Positions 18,995 to 27,093 of a DNA stretch of 64,000 nucleotides are shown piece after piece. Within the stretch, counting starts at the first letter, position 1, and the number at the start of each line of letters is the position of its first letter. The position numbers and the translations under genes are program-made. Below the pieces are notes generated by a model. The model searched no databases. It worked only from the letters and a program-made list of their open reading frames with translations, and was not told the origin of the DNA. The stretch comes from Clostridium algidicarnis DSM 15099 (GTDB lineage Bacteria; Bacillota; Clostridia; Clostridiales; Clostridiaceae). Where the stretch lies: the NCBI RefSeq assembly GCF_002934235.1, contig NZ_PTIS01000005.1, positions 62,001 through 126,000 of the forward strand, read 5' to 3'.

Positions 18995-19351
18995 AAAATG
19001 GAAAACTGCGCTTAAGCAGAAATATTAGCAATGGCAAATAGCAAGAGGGTAACTTAATGATAAGATAAGAGGTTTAATGAAAGGTTTGTAGACTATGGAA
19101 AGCTTTTTAGAGTTTAGTTCCGTAAAACTTAGTAGACAATATAAAATATAAGATAATGGATAATAAATCAAATAAAATAGTTGCCCACTTTTACTTGACT
19201 CAAACCTAATTGAGGAATCAGATTGACATGTCTACACTCATGGCATATTATAATAGTAACAGGACTCCCCGCACCTCTCACGCAAGTGATGTGTCCCATG
19301 GGGAGACATTTTTTTATATAAGGAACCCAGGGTGGAATAAAATGGGAAACT
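18976..19351 (+). repeat. Two direct copies of a 32-bp sequence (AAGGAACCCAGGGT...)
   Basis: Positions 18976-19007 and 19320-19351 share AAGGAACCCAGGGT followed by GAATAAAATGG and AAACT with only a few differences. The first copy begins at the end of the ATPase remnant; the second lies between two terminators. The 312 bp between them hold the promoter and stem-loop region described separately and no supportable gene. They may mark the ends of a decayed insertion. Confidence 0.55.
19223..19316 (+). ncRNA. Putative short structured transcript with its own promoter and terminator
   Basis: The promoter is TTGACA 19223-19228 with TATTAT 19246-19251 (17-bp spacer; a TATAAT overlaps at 19249). The RNA would contain CTCCCC 19265-19270 pairing with GGGGAG 19300-19305, enclosing a TCAC-GCAA-GTGA tetraloop hairpin at 19278-19289. 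GGGGAG can instead join a terminator stem with TGTCCC 19292-19297, followed by seven T from about 19309. Two exclusive pairings ending at a U tract resemble an attenuator. The family is not recognised. Confidence 0.5.
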
Positions 19352-19393
19352 TAGTCTCCCTCTCACCTCTGAGGCCTAGTGAATTATCAGGTA

Positions 19394-19434
19394 AAAGCAT
19401 TTCATTAAAATAAAATTTAATGAAGTGCTTTTTT
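19394..19434 (+). terminator. Second terminator upstream of the MarR gene
   Basis: A 16-bp stem, AAAGCATTTCATTAAA (19394-19409) with TTTAATGAAGTGCTTT (19416-19431), has one T-G pair and is followed by a T tract. It stops transcription coming from the 19223 promoter before the marR promoter at 19492. Confidence 0.75.
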
Positions 19435-19491
19435 AGTTGGTTTCCATGTGGGGTATAAATGTGGGAAACTATAGAAATGTTAAAGCATAAT

Positions 19492-19544
19492 TTGACAAAT
19501 AATAAAAACACTATTAAAATATAGTTTACAAAGTAAACTATATT
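19492..19544 (+). promoter_or_regulatory. marR promoter with overlapping 12-bp-arm operator
   Basis: TTGACA at 19492-19497, a 17-bp spacer and TAAAAT at 19515-19520 form the promoter. A perfect inverted repeat, AATATAGTTTAC (19518-19529), spacer AAA, GTAAACTATATT (19533-19544), overlaps the -10 box and start point. That is the position expected for autorepression by the MarR protein encoded next. Confidence 0.85.
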
Positions 19545-19609
19545 AAATGGATTTGGTATTTTTAAATATATTTATATAGCCAATTAATTTAGAAAGTGTG
19601 GTAATAATA

Positions 19610-20056
19610 GTGGAAGATTCAAATTGGATTTATATGTTAGAAAGTATGCAGAGTATAAGATATTTTAGTAGGGTAATGATACAACGTGCCACTAAAGAAT
19701 ATCAAATGCCAGCAGAACACTTAGAGTTATTATCTAGACTGGCAGTTAGTAATGAAAAGATGACTCCAATGACTCTTAGTAAGCTTATGAAAGTAAATAA
19801 GACAATAATAAGTAGAATAATAGACAAATTAAATAATATAGGTTATTTAATTAAAACTAAGGATGAAAATGATAAGAGGAGTTATTTTGTTTCTATAACA
19901 GAATTGGGAGAAGAACAATTAAAGAATATATATAAGCATTATTTAGGGCCAATATATGAGCTTCGTAGAAAATTGGGTGAAAAGGACTTTTCACAGTTGA
20001 TGGCATGTATAGAAGAAGCAAATGTAAAAATGAATGATCATGTGGAAGGAATATAA
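19610..20056 (+). CDS. MarR-family transcriptional regulator
   Basis: A winged-helix regulator of about 148 residues. The recognition helix region is MTPMTLSKLMKVNKTIISRIIDKLNNIGYL, followed by the wing TKDENDKRSYFVSITELG, both typical of MarR proteins. The frame opens at GTG 19598; GTG 19610 is preferred because the weak GAAAGTGTGG ribosome site is better spaced for it. The stop overlaps the start of the membrane protein gene. The perfect palindrome at its promoter suggests that it represses this two-gene operon and is released by a small, probably aromatic or toxic, ligand. Confidence 0.85.
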   Translation: MEDSNWIYMLESMQSIRYFSRVMIQRATKEYQMPAEHLELLSRLAVSNEKMTPMTLSKLMKVNKTIISRIIDKLNNIGYLIKTKDENDKRSYFVSITELGEEQLKNIYKHYLGPIYELRRKLGEKDFSQLMACIEEANVKMNDHVEGI

Positions 20057-21126
20057 TGATGAGTTTTTATGAAGCAATGCAACTAGGAGCAGTTAATCTT
20101 AAACCGTTAATTAAAGATACTGAAGATAACAAATTAAAGAAAAGGTATATAGTAGCTTTAATAGTTAAGAACTTTTTATGCCTTTTATTTTGTATGATTG
20201 TAGTAACCTTTTTTAATAATGTATTTGGTAGTGATAATAGCATAGTAGGTGTAGTAACAGTTATAGCATTATTGACATTTAGATTTTCAAACTTAGATTT
20301 TAAAACAACACAATCAACCATTGCTATATTAGGAATATTTGCTATATTCATTGTTTCGCCATATTTAGCATCAATAGTCCATCCAGTATTAGCTAGTATA
20401 ATAAACTTTATTTCAATGATGGCAATTGTGATTTTATCCTGTCATAACGTAACTTTATCTAATCAATCAACGCTTGTATTATCCTATCTACTTTTATATG
20501 GATATCATGTTGATGATGTGAATGGATATATAAATAGGATATTTGCATTAATCCTAGGTGGAATAATAGTTTCAGGAATTTTTTATTATAAGCATATAAA
20601 GGTAAATTTTGAAAATAGCTTTAGTGATATAATTAAAGATATAGATTTTAGTAAACCACGTACTAAATGGCAGTTGAAACTTGTATTAGGAATAACTATT
20701 ATTATTTTAATTGGAGAACTGGTAAATTTACCACGTGTTATATGGGCTGGATTTGCATTTATGTCAGTAATGCAACCAGATAAAGAAAAGATTCAATACC
20801 GCGTAAAAAGGAGATGTCCATTCACAATTATAGGATCTTTAATGTTTGTAGCATTGTATTTAGTTATACCAGAGGGATATAAAGGTTATGTTGGCATTAT
20901 AGGTGGACTTATGGTAGGGGCCTCTGGAATGTATACATGGCAAACTTCATTTAATTGCTTTGGTGCACTGTCAGCAGCAGTTCCTATATTTGGATTACAT
21001 TGGGCCATAGTTATACGTATAGTTGATAACATCATAGGAGTTGTATACGGTAAGGTTTATAATAAGATATTTGATAAAGTAGATGAAAAGGTCTTTGGTG
21101 AAAATACAATTATGGGGGTGGGGTAA
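20056..21126 (+). CDS. FUSC-family membrane protein (probable aromatic compound/drug exporter)
   Basis: A 356-residue membrane protein with two blocks of hydrophobic helices (about residues 30-170 and 205-335) around a cytoplasmic loop (about 175-205, with KPRTKWQLK). This is the duplicated layout of FUSC/ArAE proteins. The conserved-looking second block has RVIWAGFAFMSVMQPDKEK and the C-terminal amphipathic GKVYNKIFDKVDEKVFG. ATG 20056 overlaps the marR stop; ATG 20059 is an equal alternative with GGAAGGA upstream. Pairing with a MarR regulator suggests inducible export of an inhibitory compound; the substrate is unknown. Confidence 0.75.
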   Translation: MMSFYEAMQLGAVNLKPLIKDTEDNKLKKRYIVALIVKNFLCLLFCMIVVTFFNNVFGSDNSIVGVVTVIALLTFRFSNLDFKTTQSTIAILGIFAIFIVSPYLASIVHPVLASIINFISMMAIVILSCHNVTLSNQSTLVLSYLLLYGYHVDDVNGYINRIFALILGGIIVSGIFYYKHIKVNFENSFSDIIKDIDFSKPRTKWQLKLVLGITIIILIGELVNLPRVIWAGFAFMSVMQPDKEKIQYRVKRRCPFTIIGSLMFVALYLVIPEGYKGYVGIIGGLMVGASGMYTWQTSFNCFGALSAAVPIFGLHWAIVIRIVDNIIGVVYGKVYNKIFDKVDEKVFGENTIMGVG

Positions 21127-21285
21127 AACGCAACTACCTCTGGGACCAGAGAGTTCTTGTATAGTAATAATCGACTACCTAAGGGGATAAGAAAATTTCA
21201 GGTACAAGCATTTCATTATATTTAAAGTAAGCATATGATAAAATAAGGTAGAAGTATAATTAAAAAGAATTCATGGGGTGAAGAT

Positions 21286-22221
21286 ATGTATCCAATAAGA
21301 TTTGAAAATTTATATTATGATAAGATTTGGGGTGGAAGAGACTTTGAAGACTTTAGGTGTAATTTGCCAAAAGGAAATATTGGAGAGAGCTGGGATGTAG
21401 CTTGTCATAAAAATGGCATGAGTATTGTAGCTAATGGACAATTTAAAGGAAGAGGTTTCGATGAAATTATCAAAAGATATGGTCATTCTTTAGTTGGCAC
21501 AGATGTTAGTACAGAAAAATTTCCTCTATTACTTAAGCTAATAAACTCAGAGGAAAACTTATCTGTTCAGGTTCATCCAGGGGATGAATATGCTAAAAAA
21601 TATGCTAATGAATATGGAAAAACAGAAGCTTGGTATGTAATGGATGCAAAACCTGGTGCAAAATTAATTATTGGAACTAAAGATTGTTCTAAAGAAGAAT
21701 TTGAAAAGGCAATTAAAGAAGGTAAATGCGAGGAATATCTAAATATTATTGAAGTAAAAAAAGGTGATAGTTTTCTTATTAATAGCGGATTAGTTCATGC
21801 TATAGGTGGAGGGCTAACAATTGCAGAAATACAACAAAATTCGGATATTACTTATAGAGTATATGATTATGGTAGGAAGAGAGAGCTTCATGTTGATCAG
21901 TCATTACAAGTAATAAATTTTGATTTAAAAGCAATAAATTGTTCTGAAAATGAAGTAGCAGACTTTGAAGGGTTTTCTAAAGTATTATTATGTGAGAATG
22001 AATATTTTGGAATGGAAAAGTATAATATAAAAAAGGAATTAAATGATGAGAGTGACGAGAAAAAGTTTTTCATTATAACTTGTGTAGAAGGTAATGGGGA
22101 AATTATATTCAAAAATTCAAAAGAGAAAATTAAAAAAGGTGATAGCTATTTAATTCCAGCTACTTTAGGTAAATATTCTATAAAAGGGCAACTTGAAATC
22201 ATTAAAAGCTATCCAAATTAA
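21286..22221 (+). CDS. manA: Mannose-6-phosphate isomerase, class I
   Basis: A 311-residue type I phosphomannose isomerase interconverting mannose 6-phosphate and fructose 6-phosphate. Zinc-site and active-site blocks are LSVQVHPGDEYA near residue 93, GKTEAWYVMDA near 115 and LVHAIGGGLTIAEIQQNSDITYRVYD near 170-195. The C-terminal small cupin lobe ends in GDSYLIPATLGKYSIKG. The length matches the Bacillus/clostridial short class. ATG 21286 has GGGGTGAAG upstream. It stands alone; the 159 bp before it contain a CTCTGG/CCAGAG hairpin (about 21137-21152) but no gene. Confidence 0.93.
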   Translation: MYPIRFENLYYDKIWGGRDFEDFRCNLPKGNIGESWDVACHKNGMSIVANGQFKGRGFDEIIKRYGHSLVGTDVSTEKFPLLLKLINSEENLSVQVHPGDEYAKKYANEYGKTEAWYVMDAKPGAKLIIGTKDCSKEEFEKAIKEGKCEEYLNIIEVKKGDSFLINSGLVHAIGGGLTIAEIQQNSDITYRVYDYGRKRELHVDQSLQVINFDLKAINCSENEVADFEGFSKVLLCENEYFGMEKYNIKKELNDESDEKKFFIITCVEGNGEIIFKNSKEKIKKGDSYLIPATLGKYSIKGQLEIIKSYPN

Positions 22222-22280
22222 AGAAAATTCCTTAGAATATATAAGTTATTTGTAGTTAAGTTATATAGATAGTCATCATT

Positions 22281-22363
22281 AGAAGAACTTATCCAGGGGC
22301 GTAACAGCAGTCCACCCCACCTTGAAGAGCATAGGGGTGTTACAGATGGTAGTCATTGGATAA
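22281..22363 (+). ncRNA. Structured RNA element, copy 2 (unknown family)
   Basis: The second copy of the element at 13651. Pairings are P1 TTATCC 22289-22294 with GGATAA 22358-22363, P2 GTAACA 22301-22306 with TGTTAC 22338-22343, P3 CCCC 22315-22318 with GGGG 22334-22337, and P4 GATGG 22345-22349 with TCATT 22353-22357. Compared with copy 1, P2 swaps a G-U for an A-U pair, and P4 has two G-U pairs for G-C, so all helices survive. It starts 59 nt after manA and ends 78 nt before the ferritin-like gene. Confidence 0.6.
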
Positions 22364-22441
22364 ACCAGTCAGTGAAAGGTCACATTTATATATTTACACA
22401 TATACTATATTGTTGAATTATTATTTCAGGAGGGATTTTTA

Positions 22442-23173
22442 GTGTATGTTATGCCAAGAGCAAATAATCAGATGATGTATAGTCCTCAATTACAGATGGC
22501 ACTTGAGGGCGTAAAAAAGGCTGTTCAAGGTGAGAGAGAAGATGAACTTTTTTATGATTATCTTATAAGTGTGGCTCCTACTACAGAAGAAAAAGATATT
22601 TTGACTTCTATAAGGGATGATGAACGTAGACATAATACATTGTTTAGAAAGATTTATAAAGACTTCACAGGTGTTGAAGTACCATCAGGTGATGAAGAAA
22701 CCTTTGAAAAACCAAAATCTTATATAGAGGGTATTAAAAAAGCTTTATTTGGAGAGTTAAGGGCAGTAGAAAAGTATAGGGATATCAGAAGCGCTCTACC
22801 TATTGGACCTTATAGAGATGTATTATTTGATATAATTACAGATGAAATAAAACATTCTTCAAAATACAATTATCTATTTACCTTAAACAGTAGCATGAAT
22901 GCTAAGGCTATGGATAAAGATCCTGCAAAGGATACATCTAAATTTACACCAGATGATTGGGTAAGATATATAACACCATTAGTAAATCGTGCTTTAGCAG
23001 AAGCCAAAGAAGGAATTAATCCAGAACATTTATATCAAGAATTTATATTATCAGGAGTGCTTGTTGGACTTGGAAAGAATCCACAGGAGGCTATAGAACA
23101 AGTTGAACTGTGGGAAAGAGATGGTACATCTGAATTGCTTCTAAAGAGTAAGATGGCAAGATATTATTATTAA
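22442..23173 (+). CDS. Ferritin-like di-iron domain protein
   Basis: A 243-residue soluble protein with two four-helix-bundle type segments. Likely metal-ligand motifs are GEREDELFYDYL near residue 30, RDDERRHNTLF near 62, FGELRAVEKYRDIR near 102 and TDEIKHSSKYNYL near 128, spaced as in rubrerythrin/ferritin-like domains. There is no rubredoxin domain. The C-terminal 80 residues are not diagnostic. GTG 22442 lies 8 nt after AGGAGGG. Related clostridial proteins are often called spore-coat or rubrerythrin-like, but the function here is not determined. A role in oxygen or iron handling is an inference from the fold. Confidence 0.75.
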   Translation: MYVMPRANNQMMYSPQLQMALEGVKKAVQGEREDELFYDYLISVAPTTEEKDILTSIRDDERRHNTLFRKIYKDFTGVEVPSGDEETFEKPKSYIEGIKKALFGELRAVEKYRDIRSALPIGPYRDVLFDIITDEIKHSSKYNYLFTLNSSMNAKAMDKDPAKDTSKFTPDDWVRYITPLVNRALAEAKEGINPEHLYQEFILSGVLVGLGKNPQEAIEQVELWERDGTSELLLKSKMARYYY

Positions 23174-23184
23174 TAAAGCATAGA

Positions 23185-23221
23185 AAAATGTGATAGCTTA
23201 GCATTTAAGTTATCACATTTT
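23185..23221. terminator. Bidirectional terminator between convergent genes
   Basis: AAAATGTGATA (23185-23195) pairs with TATCACATTTT (23211-23221), with A and T tracts on both sides. It serves the ferritin-like gene on + and the cupin-b5 gene on -. Confidence 0.85.
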
Positions 23222-23242
23222 ATTTTTAAATCAATCTTATAT

Positions 23243-24070
23243 TTATTTTTTAAGTATACCAATTTTAGGAAGATTAGATAGTTTGTTTGATGCTCCATGG
23301 CAACTTTCAAATTGTGCTGTTAAATCTTTGCCAGCAGTTAGCCCGAAGTGGGTACCTCCACTCCATTTGGAATTATTACTTACATCATATACTATTCCAT
23401 TAACTGCTACGTAAGCTGGTTTACCCATAGTGCCATTATATTGAGAAAGTTCCTCTAAGGTAAGCTCTTTAGTTTCTCTAGTATATCTTTGGTTATTTTC
23501 AAAATCGTAGTTATGGTTTTGCTCAGCTGCATCTGAATCGGCTTTAGTTAGGTGAACTGTGCCGTGTGGATGCTGAGGAGGTGCATAAATAGAATATAAT
23601 TTAATTGGGTTATTGCCTGTATTAATTAGATTGTGCCATTTACCAGCAGGAATTATGAAAATAAAATCATCAGAGACTCTTTGTTGAAAATCCAAATAAT
23701 CTTTTCTATCACCCATTTTAACAATGCCTTCGCCGTCTTCAATACGTATAAATTGATCAACGTCAGGGTGCATCTCTAAACCTATTTCTCCGCCAACTGG
23801 AATACTCATCAAGGTAAGTTGCAAATAGTTTCCTGTCCATAAAGCAGTACGAAAAGTATTGTTTTGATTAGTTGCCTCCTCAATATTAATTACAAATGGT
23901 TGTGGACCATAATCTTTTAATTGTCTTTGAGACAAGTCAGAGTTATTCATGGATGTATTATCAAAATAGGGACATCGATAGGAGTTGTAAGGATTATACA
24001 TTGTATCTAAATTATAATCTGGTGTATTCATGTAATAAGGGCATGGATATGTTTTATAAGCATTATACAT
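23243..24070 (-). CDS. Cupin - cytochrome b5-like heme-binding domain fusion protein
   Basis: About 275 residues with an unusual layout. The N-terminus (1-50) is rich in Tyr, Asn and Pro, with CPYY and CPYF motifs like spore-surface proteins. A cupin follows (about 60-165: GGEIGLEMHPDVDQFIRIEDGEG with HxD and E ligands, then IPAGKWHNLIN with His). The C-terminal domain is cytochrome b5-like (about 205-275: LTLEELSQYNG, KPAYVAVNGIVYDVS, HFGLTAGKDLTAQFESCHG). The frame extends to ATG at 24088, but its AAAGGA is the probable ribosome site for ATG 24070. It is convergent with the ferritin-like gene. A spore-coat redox or heme role is speculative. Confidence 0.8.
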   Translation of the reverse strand: MYNAYKTYPCPYYMNTPDYNLDTMYNPYNSYRCPYFDNTSMNNSDLSQRQLKDYGPQPFVINIEEATNQNNTFRTALWTGNYLQLTLMSIPVGGEIGLEMHPDVDQFIRIEDGEGIVKMGDRKDYLDFQQRVSDDFIFIIPAGKWHNLINTGNNPIKLYSIYAPPQHPHGTVHLTKADSDAAEQNHNYDFENNQRYTRETKELTLEELSQYNGTMGKPAYVAVNGIVYDVSNNSKWSGGTHFGLTAGKDLTAQFESCHGASNKLSNLPKIGILKK

Positions 24071-24302
24071 ATTGTTCATTCCTTTCATAGATTTACAATA
24101 GTATTATATGATTAATCTTTAGATAAGGTTCTTCTAGTCGCTATATTGAGGTTGTACCAATTACAGTATAAAATGTATTTAAGATAATATAAGATAAAGT
24201 AAGAAAGAATCATGATAAGGTTAATTTTACAACAAACATAAACAAAAGTTCATATTTGAAATTATTAATTAATAGCTAAAAAAGTATAAAGGAGATTTAA
24301 AT

Positions 24303-24824
24303 ATGCATAATTGGATTTATGAAATTGAAGAAAAAAATACAATACGATATGTCATTGGAACAGTGGGGGAAAATCCGTTATTTTGTTTTGGTATCAATCC
24401 TAGTATAGCAGAACCAAACTTACTAGATCCAACATTAAAGAAAGTAGAAAAGATTGCATTGAATAATGGGTATGATAGTTGGGTTATGTTTAATGTTTAC
24501 CCTAAAAGAGATACAATATTTGAAAATTTACAAGATGTTTGTAATGATAGCATTCATTTAAAAAATATAAATATAATAAAAAAGTATTTAGATAAAGTAG
24601 AAAAACCTACAATATGGCTTGCGTTTGGTGATCATGTTTACCATAGAAAGTATTTAATTCCTTGTTTTAACGATATATATAAAGAAATTAAAGAAAACAA
24701 TATAACTTGGGTTACTACAGGAATAAATAAATCTGGATCACCAAAACATCCCTTATATCAGAAAGACAATTCGATTTTGAAGTATTTTGATATGGATAAT
24801 TATATGAAATCTTTAAAATCATAA
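24303..24824 (+). CDS. DUF1643 domain protein
   Basis: A 173-residue protein with the DUF1643 pattern: FCFGINPSIAEPNLLDPTLKKVEKIALNNGYDSWVMFNVYPKRDT near residues 27-75, then IWLAFGDHVYHRKYL and the C-terminal TGINKSGSPKHPLY. The family is often mobile or phage-linked and its function is unknown; the conserved N, S, D and T residues suggest nucleotide-related chemistry, which remains an inference. AAAGGAGATTTAAAT precedes ATG 24303. It stands alone, with 214 bp before and about 315 bp after in which I see no other gene. Confidence 0.8.
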   Translation: MHNWIYEIEEKNTIRYVIGTVGENPLFCFGINPSIAEPNLLDPTLKKVEKIALNNGYDSWVMFNVYPKRDTIFENLQDVCNDSIHLKNINIIKKYLDKVEKPTIWLAFGDHVYHRKYLIPCFNDIYKEIKENNITWVTTGINKSGSPKHPLYQKDNSILKYFDMDNYMKSLKS

Positions 24825-25140
24825 GTGTGAATACTTGATTATCATTCCTTTAATAGTTAACTCAGTATTAATTAAAAAATCTCAAATTAAGGTTAATTTT
24901 AAATTTGGGATGATGTGTGTAGATTAATACTAAATTATATAATTTATATTAAAGCAGAAAAGCATGTATGATGTTTTAGAAAACATTGTAAATAGTATGG
25001 TGCAAGTGTGTGGGCTTGTTTTTTGATTTTATATTTGATAGCAAATAATAATGTTTTGTGTTACAATTTAAAGAATTAGTGTGTAAATTTTTAAAAATAA
25101 AAAAGCAATTATAATTACATTATATAAAGGAGTGTTGAGA

Positions 25141-26034
25141 ATGTCTGACTATATTTTAACTTGTTGTTCCACAGCGGATATGCCATACGAGTACTTCAAC
25201 AAACGGAATATTCCATTTGTTTGTTTTCATTACAATATTGATGGGGAGGAATATCTAGATGATTTGGGACAAACAATGCCTTTTGAAGAGTTTTATGGGA
25301 AAATAGCTTCAGGAGCTATGCCTACAACCTCCCAAGTTAATGTAGGGCAATTTATAAACTTTTTCGAACCATATTTAAAAGAGGGCAAGGATATCTTGCA
25401 TATTTCTCTTTCAACAGGGTTATCAGGTGTATATAATTCAGCCTGCATAGCAATGGAAGAACTTTTAGTTAAATATCCAGAAAGAAAAATTAAGATTGTG
25501 GATTCCTTAGGTGCATCCTCAGGTTATGGTCTATTAGTGGATATAGCTGCTGATATGCGTGACAACAATGCAACTATAGAAGAAACACATAGCTTTGTAG
25601 AAGAAAATAAGCTTAACGTTCACCATTGGTTTTTCTCTACGGATCTTACACATTACAAGCGCGGTGGTCGTATATCAGCTACCTCTGCAGCTGTTGGTAC
25701 TTTACTAAATATATGTCCATTATTAGATATGAGTTATGATGGACTGCTTACTCCTCGTACTAAAATTCGTGGTAAAAAGCATGTTATATCTGAAATTGTG
25801 CACATGATGGAAGTCCATGCACAAGACGGACTTAACTATTCTGGCAAATGTTTTATATCTAATTCAGCATGTTATGATGATGCTCGAAGGGTTGCTGACT
25901 TAGTAGAGGAGAAATTTGTAAATCTTAATGGCAAAGTAATGATAAATAGCGTTGGAACTGTAATCGGATCACATACAGGACCAGGAACTGTAGCACTTTT
26001 CTTTTTAGGAGATAAACGAACTAATTCAAATTAA
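25141..26034 (+). CDS. DegV-family fatty-acid-binding protein
   Basis: A 297-residue DegV protein. The N-terminal lobe has DYILTCCSTADMP and PTTSQVNVGQFINFF (Thr/Ser that bind the fatty acid carboxylate), followed by DILHISLSTGLSGVYNSA and IKIVDSLGASSGYGLLV. The C-terminal lobe has TDLTHYKRGGRISATSAAVGTLLNICPLL and the terminal GTVIGSHTGPGTVALFFLG. DegV proteins act with fatty acid kinase (FakB role) to feed exogenous fatty acids into lipid synthesis. ATG 25141 has AAAGGAG upstream; the in-frame GTG 25132 is inside the ribosome site. CGT and CGC codons are more frequent than in its neighbours. Confidence 0.9.
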   Translation: MSDYILTCCSTADMPYEYFNKRNIPFVCFHYNIDGEEYLDDLGQTMPFEEFYGKIASGAMPTTSQVNVGQFINFFEPYLKEGKDILHISLSTGLSGVYNSACIAMEELLVKYPERKIKIVDSLGASSGYGLLVDIAADMRDNNATIEETHSFVEENKLNVHHWFFSTDLTHYKRGGRISATSAAVGTLLNICPLLDMSYDGLLTPRTKIRGKKHVISEIVHMMEVHAQDGLNYSGKCFISNSACYDDARRVADLVEEKFVNLNGKVMINSVGTVIGSHTGPGTVALFFLGDKRTNSN

Positions 26035-26125
26035 TAAAATACTTAAGGAACTAATTCTTAACTTTAAAAGATTATGATATTAAGGTTTAGTAATGAAATA
26101 ATAATTAAATATTATTTAATGATAT

Positions 26126-26156
26126 AGGACTTTGGGATAAATCCCTTAGTCCTTTT
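26126..26156 (+). terminator. Terminator after the degV-type gene
   Basis: AGGACT and AGTCCT enclose GGGAT/ATCCC inner pairs (26126-26153), followed by TTTT. The rest of the 396-bp gap to the corrinoid operon is AT-rich. TTGTATA and TATACAA at about 26361-26390 form a loose inverted repeat near the likely operon promoter. Confidence 0.7.
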
Positions 26157-26430
26157 AATATATAAAGATTAAACTTGTTTAGATGTTTTCAAAATAAACG
26201 TAAATAGAAAAGGAACAAATAATCATTAGCTAGGAAATAAAGAAAATATTCAAATCAAAAAATTGAATCATTACTTTAATATTATTCTTCATAGTTAACC
26301 TAATTTACTTTGATTTTTTATTTTATCCTATACCAATAAGGTTTCACATAGATAATCCCTATTTGTATACTATTGTCAAAGGATATACAATATTAATTGA
26401 CAAGTCTAGCAAGTTAAGGGGGATGTATCA

Positions 26431-27075
26431 ATGAAGGAAGAGAAGCTATTTGAAGAAATTAGTGAGGCTGTAATAGAGATGGAAGATGATCTGGTGGCGA
26501 AACTATGTAATAGATCTTTAGAGCTTTCAATACCAGCTGATAAGACAATTGCAAAAGGTTTAGTTGTTGGCATGGATAAGGTAGGACAACTTTATGAAGA
26601 AAATGAATATTTTCTTCCAGAGGTTCTTACTTGTTCAGATACCTTAAACATAGGACTTGATATATTAAAGCCACATGTAAAAGTAGACGTTACTGCTAAT
26701 CCAATAAAGGTAGTTATTGGGGTGGTAGAAGGAGATACACATGATATAGGTAAGAATTTGGTTAAGATAATGACAGAATCTGCAGGTATTGAAGTATATG
26801 ATTTAGGTAGAGATGTTCCATTAAAAAGCTTCATCACAGTGGCGGAAGAGGTAGGGGCAAATTTCATATGTATGTCCACTTTAATGACAACTACTATGAT
26901 GGGGATGAAATCTGTAATAGATATGTTAAAAGAGAATAATATAAGAGATAAATATAAAGTAATGATTGGTGGAGGACCAATATCTCAAAGATTTGCAGAT
27001 GAGATTGGTGCAGATGCGTATACTGTAGATGCAAATGAGGCCGTAAAAAGAATGAAATTAATGGTAGCAAGTTAA
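26431..27075 (+). CDS. Methyltransferase corrinoid (B12-binding) protein
   Basis: A 214-residue corrinoid protein like MtaC/MttC/MtvC. The N-terminal cap helical domain (1-85) is followed by a Rossmann B12-binding domain with the base-off/His-on signature GDTHDIGKNLV, where His104 coordinates cobalt, then the second-site MSTLMTTTM and the terminal GGGPISQRFADEIGAD. It carries the methyl group between a substrate methyltransferase and an acceptor methyltransferase. AGGGGGATGTATCA precedes ATG 26431. It heads an operon with two UroD-type methyltransferases, an activator and a third UroD-type gene; the next start is 18 bp away. Confidence 0.95.
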   Translation: MKEEKLFEEISEAVIEMEDDLVAKLCNRSLELSIPADKTIAKGLVVGMDKVGQLYEENEYFLPEVLTCSDTLNIGLDILKPHVKVDVTANPIKVVIGVVEGDTHDIGKNLVKIMTESAGIEVYDLGRDVPLKSFITVAEEVGANFICMSTLMTTTMMGMKSVIDMLKENNIRDKYKVMIGGGPISQRFADEIGADAYTVDANEAVKRMKLMVAS

Positions 27076-27093
27076 TTGAAAGAAGGGGTAAGA

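Noticed and set aside
19210-19413. 67-codon + strand frame
   Set aside because: It coincides with promoter, stem-loop and terminator sequences and has no coding character.
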